Assembly (NCBI GenBank): GCA_945788455.1
Contig: CALZMC010000006.1
Location: 1 to 9,846 of the forward strand
Length of the DNA: 9,846 nt
Source of the DNA: an uncultured Clostridia bacterium
GTDB lineage: Bacteria > Bacillota > Clostridia > Oscillospirales > Acutalibacteraceae
Direction: 5' to 3'
How positions within the stretch are numbered: position 1 is the stretch's first letter; each line of letters starts with the position of its first letter. Shown piece by piece: positions 7,244-9,846 of the stretch. Position numbers and translations under genes: made by a program. The notes beneath the pieces were generated by a model. It did not search any database. It was given only the letters and a program-made list of their open reading frames with translations, and was not told the origin of the DNA.

Positions 7244-7302
7244 AAAAAACTCCTTCATAGAATGTACTGAAGTTTACTTCAATACCTTGAAAGGAGTTTT
7301 TT
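7244..7302 (+). promoter_or_regulatory. Long hairpin with terminator-like T-run that contains the next gene's ribosome binding site
   Basis: AAAAAACTCCTT (7244-7255) and AAGGAGTTTTTT (7291-7302) are a perfect 12-bp inverted repeat. Two more pairs follow after a bulged A at 7290. Inside it, TGAAG (7268-7272) and CTTCA (7277-7281) pair around a TTTA loop, extended by GTA/TAC across one mismatch, so nearly the whole region folds into one long hairpin. The 3' arm AAGGAG (7291-7296) is the Shine-Dalgarno of the gene at 7304, 7 nt away, and the seven T residues 7297-7303 follow it directly. The structure can therefore be a Rho-independent terminator for the upstream genes, a lid over the ribosome binding site, or both. 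Which applies, and whether any signal switches it, is not visible. Confidence 0.7.
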
Positions 7303-7303
7303 T

Positions 7304-8116
7304 ATGCCTGAAAATCCAATTATCGAAACAGGTGAAAGAAGAATAAAGGATGCAGTTTGTATTGATACAAAGCGAATTTTTGACAGCTGTGTCAGCAAGG
7401 ACTGCTTGGAGGATTTAAGAGTTACATTTTGCACAAAAAGTCAAAAGCTGATTGATGACGCCGTTACTGTTAAAGCGAGAGAGGCTACTATCGAGGAGGT
7501 CAGCATTGATGTTGAGGAGGTTCCGTTTAACAGGGGCTTTTACAGCGTAGATATTACATTCTACTTTAAGCTTTGCTTTGATGTTTATTCGGCTCCTTGT
7601 ACAACTCCTCAGGTTGCTGTCGGCTTTGCGCAATTTAACAAGAGATGCATTTTATACGGCAGTGACGGAGATGTAAAGGTATTTGTTTCAAATTCTGTAA
7701 GCGAAATGACGGATTGTCCTGTTGCACCTCAATATACAAATCCGTCAGCAAAGGTTCAGGCAGTTGACCCTGTTATCCTTTCAACAGATATTTGCAAGTG
7801 CTGTGACTGTAAGGTTTGTTGCTGTTCGTCATTCCCGAAATCTATCATTAATTCATTAGATGACAGCCTGTATTTTGACGATTGCAAGAAAGCAGTTCTT
7901 GTTACACTCGGTCTGTTTTCAATAGTTCAAATGGAGCGAGATACTCAAATTCTTATCCCTGCATACGACTATTGTATTCCTGAAAGAGAGTGCTGCTGCA
8001 ACACCTCAAATCCTTGCGAAACATTCCAGGATATTGATTTTCCTGTTGATGAATTTTTCCCTGCCTCACGCGATGCCTCAGGATGCGGATGCTCGACTGA
8101 TTGCGATTGCGACTGA
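7304..8116 (+). CDS. Conserved hypothetical cysteine-rich protein
   Basis: This is a 270-residue protein with 25 cysteines (about 9%). I cannot assign a named family or function, though I recall similar hypothetical proteins from Clostridia. Residues 1-130 (with RIKDAVCID, CLEDLRV and EVPFNRGFYSVDI) look like a compact alpha/beta domain with scattered Cys. Residues 164-174 form a dense cluster, CKCCDCKVCCC. Residues 195-228 are non-cluster (VTLGLFSIVQMERD, then IPAYDYCIPE). A second triplet, CCC, lies at 230-232, and the tail ends CGCSTDCDCD (261-270). There is no signal peptide or membrane segment. The Cys clusters suggest metal binding or disulfide cross-linking, as in coat-like structural proteins, but neither is shown. 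The start is fixed by AAGGAG at 7291-7296. The gene appears to stand alone between a hairpin leader and a strong terminator. Base composition resembles that of its neighbours, so there is no sign of recent transfer. Confidence 0.88.
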   Translation: MPENPIIETGERRIKDAVCIDTKRIFDSCVSKDCLEDLRVTFCTKSQKLIDDAVTVKAREATIEEVSIDVEEVPFNRGFYSVDITFYFKLCFDVYSAPCTTPQVAVGFAQFNKRCILYGSDGDVKVFVSNSVSEMTDCPVAPQYTNPSAKVQAVDPVILSTDICKCCDCKVCCCSSFPKSIINSLDDSLYFDDCKKAVLVTLGLFSIVQMERDTQILIPAYDYCIPERECCCNTSNPCETFQDIDFPVDEFFPASRDASGCGCSTDCDCD

Positions 8117-8123
8117 TAAAGCA

Positions 8124-8159
8124 AAAATCCCTATGGTGCGCTTGCATCATAGGGATTTT
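8124..8159. terminator. Bidirectional Rho-independent terminator between convergent genes
   Basis: AAAATCCCTATG (8124-8135) pairs perfectly with CATAGGGATTTT (8148-8159). Four more pairs (one of them G-U) bring the stem to 16 bp around a GCTT loop (8140-8143). On the + strand TTTTCTGTGTTT follows the GC part; on the - strand the stem ends in TTTTT. It begins 7 nt after the Cys-rich gene's stop and lies 34 nt beyond the malQ stop, so it can serve both convergent transcripts. Confidence 0.9.
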
Positions 8160-8193
8160 CTGTGTTTCGTATTAACTTTATATACTCGAGACA

Positions 8194-9723
8194 TTAATTA
8201 TCGTTATTTTCAAACGCAGGATACATTCTTCTGTATAGCGAGTTAATATGCCTAAAATAATCCTTGTCGATATTCATAATAGTGTCCATAGTTGTTCTAA
8301 ATCGCCAGTTCTTTTCAGGAACACCGGGGATATTCATTCTTGCATCGCTGCCGAATCCACACATATCCTGTAACGAAATAATTGCAACATTTGATGCACT
8401 TTTCCATACAGCCTCAATGATTTTTCTGCAGGATTGACTGTGATATCCGCCCTCGCCCCAATTATCGCCGTTAAATCCAACATAGTCGAGTGCAAATTTT
8501 CTCTCACTCTCACTTGCCTCCCAAAGCCAGCCGAGAAGTGTGTTGTTGTCGTGAGTGCCGACATAATTTATGCTGTTTTTTTCGGCGTTATGTGGCATAT
8601 GAGATGAGTCGCTGTTGGGGTCAAAGCCGAACTGTACAACCTTCATTCCCGGGAATTTTGTGTCCTCCAAGAGTTTAACAACATCCTCGCCGAATACACC
8701 CAAATCCTCTGCGATAATAGGTGCGTCAGGGAATGCCTCAAACACCTTGTTAAATAGCTTCATTTTTGGTCCATCAACCCATTCTCCGACCTTTGCGGTA
8801 GGGGAGTCGGCAGGAATTTCCCAATAGGACGCGAATGCTCTGAAATGGTCAATTCTAACGGTATCATACGTTTTTAGTGCGTGAGAAAGACGCGAAATCC
8901 ACCAGCTGAAGTTATCCTTTTCCATAGCTTTCCAATCATAAATCGGATTGCCCCAAAGCTGTCCGTCCTCGCTGAAATAATCGGGCGGAACTCCTGCAAC
9001 CTTTTCGACCTTCAGCGTTTTTTCATCAATCAAAAACATAGGAAGATTTGACCATACGTCAACGCTGTCCATAGCTACATAGATAGGCATATCGCCGATT
9101 ACGGCAATACCCTTGTTATTCGCATATTCCTTTATTTCTGCCCATTGCTTATAGAAAATATACTGAACAAATTTCCAAAAGGCAGCGCTTTCCTCGTAGG
9201 AATAAATATCCTTAATACACTCATAATAGTGAGAGTGATTATCACTCCATTCCCACCAAGGCTTCATATTTTCGCTTTCCTTAACTGCCATAAAAACGCT
9301 GTAATCGGTAAGCCAGGAGTTGTCAAGCTCAAAGGCTTTAATTTCCTTTGCAATCTCGTCATTTATATTTAAAAAAGCCTTTTTGAGAAGAGCTAATCTG
9401 CGCTCTCTTGCAAATTCATATTCTGCGGTATAGGGACTGCCGTTATAGATATTCGTCTTAACGTCCTCGTCACTGACAAGCCCCATATCTCGTAATCCTT
9501 CGGGATTGATGAACATAAAATTACCTGCAAATGCAGATGGGGAGCAGTAAGGAGAATTCGCGTCATCGACAGGATTGAACGGTAAAACCTGCCAATATGT
9601 AAATCCCATATCTGCAATACAGTCGATGAATTCCTTTATGTTATTGTCAAAAACTCCGACACCGTACAATGACGGCATTGAGCTAATGTGAAGAAGAACT
9701 CCTGCTCCTCTTTTCTTTAGCAT
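8194..9723 (-). CDS. malQ: 4-alpha-glucanotransferase (amylomaltase, GH77)
   Basis: This enzyme moves alpha-1,4-glucan segments between maltodextrins and glucose, releasing glucose and longer chains for phosphorylase. It is cytosolic. The protein is 509 residues, typical of the short bacterial amylomaltases (T. aquaticus 500) and lacking the long N-terminal extension of E. coli MalQ. Residues 5-14 (RGAGVLLHIS) and 57-70 (SPYCSPSAFAGNFM) are family hallmarks. The catalytic set is complete: nucleophile Asp292 in VRIDHFRAF (289-297), acid/base Glu339 in IIAEDLG (336-342) and Asp392 in GTHDNNT (389-395). GDMPIYVAMDSVDVW (210-224) is also characteristic. The start is supported by AAGGTGA (9734-9728 on the - strand), 4 nt before the ATG. 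It is convergent to the other genes, with its own promoter, and no other starch or glycogen gene is visible next to it inside the window. Confidence 0.96.
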   Translation of the reverse strand: MLKKRGAGVLLHISSMPSLYGVGVFDNNIKEFIDCIADMGFTYWQVLPFNPVDDANSPYCSPSAFAGNFMFINPEGLRDMGLVSDEDVKTNIYNGSPYTAEYEFARERRLALLKKAFLNINDEIAKEIKAFELDNSWLTDYSVFMAVKESENMKPWWEWSDNHSHYYECIKDIYSYEESAAFWKFVQYIFYKQWAEIKEYANNKGIAVIGDMPIYVAMDSVDVWSNLPMFLIDEKTLKVEKVAGVPPDYFSEDGQLWGNPIYDWKAMEKDNFSWWISRLSHALKTYDTVRIDHFRAFASYWEIPADSPTAKVGEWVDGPKMKLFNKVFEAFPDAPIIAEDLGVFGEDVVKLLEDTKFPGMKVVQFGFDPNSDSSHMPHNAEKNSINYVGTHDNNTLLGWLWEASESERKFALDYVGFNGDNWGEGGYHSQSCRKIIEAVWKSASNVAIISLQDMCGFGSDARMNIPGVPEKNWRFRTTMDTIMNIDKDYFRHINSLYRRMYPAFENNDN

Positions 9724-9744
9724 AAAATCACCTTATTTTTGTAT

Positions 9745-9757
9745 ATATTGACAATAT
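9745..9757. promoter_or_regulatory. Small palindrome over the malQ transcription start (possible operator)
   Basis: ATATTG-A-CAATAT is a perfect 6-bp palindrome about one central base, covering the end of the malQ -10 element and the predicted start point, a common position for a repressor site. The half-site with flank, CAATATTTT (9752-9760), recurs at 9782-9790, 30 bp away, over the -35 element. The sequence is AT-rich, so chance occurrence is quite possible. It is not a recognisable catabolite-repression (cre) site. Confidence 0.3.
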
Positions 9758-9784
9758 TTTATCACTAATTACACTTGAAATCAA
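9756..9784 (-). promoter_or_regulatory. Probable malQ promoter
   Basis: On the - strand TTGATT (9784-9779) and TAAAAT (9761-9756) are separated by exactly 17 nt, and TGA directly before the -10 hexamer gives an extended -10 element. The matches to consensus are 4/6 and 5/6. Transcription would begin near 9750, leaving a leader of about 26 nt to the ATG at 9723. Confidence 0.6.
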
Positions 9785-9846
9785 TATTTTTTATGCAGAT
9801 TGCCATTATCAAAAGTCCTAAAAATTTATAAATAAAATAATTATAT
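9785..9846. other. AT-rich non-coding right edge
   Basis: No open reading frame, RNA gene or clear hairpin is visible in these last bases. A TTGACA on the + strand at 9748-9753, with a weak TACACT 16 nt on (9770-9775), could start a divergent transcript leaving the window, but there is no gene here to confirm it. Confidence 0.4.

Noticed and set aside
8615..8827. 70-codon + strand frame inside malQ
   Set aside because: It is antisense to the GH77 catalytic core, with no ribosome binding site and no motif.

Overview
The window reads as an AT-rich (roughly 40% GC by eye) Gram-positive chromosome, most likely an anaerobic gut-type member of the Clostridia (Ruminococcaceae/Oscillospiraceae or a relative). 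This assignment is an inference. It rests on strong AGGAGG-like ribosome binding sites before every gene, tight same-strand gene packing, clostridial-style variants of AroA, AroC and GalK, and a cysteine-rich conserved hypothetical protein of a type I associate with Firmicutes. No ribosomal RNA or other taxonomic marker is present.

Bases 1-4122 (+ strand) hold the end of a shikimate/phenylalanine operon: the 3' two thirds of aroB (dehydroquinate synthase), then aroA (EPSP synthase), aroC (chorismate synthase) and a bifunctional pheA (chorismate mutase-prephenate dehydratase with a C-terminal ACT domain). Gaps are 2 nt, an 11-nt overlap and 14 nt, so co-transcription and translational coupling are likely. 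Together the genes supply four steps: ring closure to dehydroquinate, EPSP formation, chorismate formation, and diversion of chorismate to phenylpyruvate. The dehydroquinase, shikimate dehydrogenase and shikimate kinase steps are not in the window.

Bases 4172-7217 (+) continue in the same direction with a VTT/TVP38 (DedA-like) membrane protein, a galactokinase-family GHMP kinase with an altered sugar-site motif, and a DagK/YegS-type lipid kinase. They are spaced by 11 and 29 nt. A 49-nt gap separates them from pheA, so they may be read through from the aro operon or have their own promoter.

Bases 7218-7303 form a short, structured intergenic region. A perfect 12-bp inverted repeat ends in a T-run, and its 3' arm is the Shine-Dalgarno sequence of the next gene. 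That gene (7304-8116) encodes a 270-residue soluble protein with 25 cysteines. A strong bidirectional terminator (8124-8159) then separates it from a convergent malQ (4-alpha-glucanotransferase, 8194-9723, - strand). The malQ promoter region (9724-9846), with a small palindrome, fills the right edge.

Most of the window is ordinary metabolism. The most interesting points are the structured leader with a sequestered ribosome binding site, the unassigned Cys-rich protein behind it, and the galactokinase-like enzyme whose conserved substrate-site Glu is replaced by Asn. I see no mobile element, CRISPR array, tRNA, rRNA or defence system.
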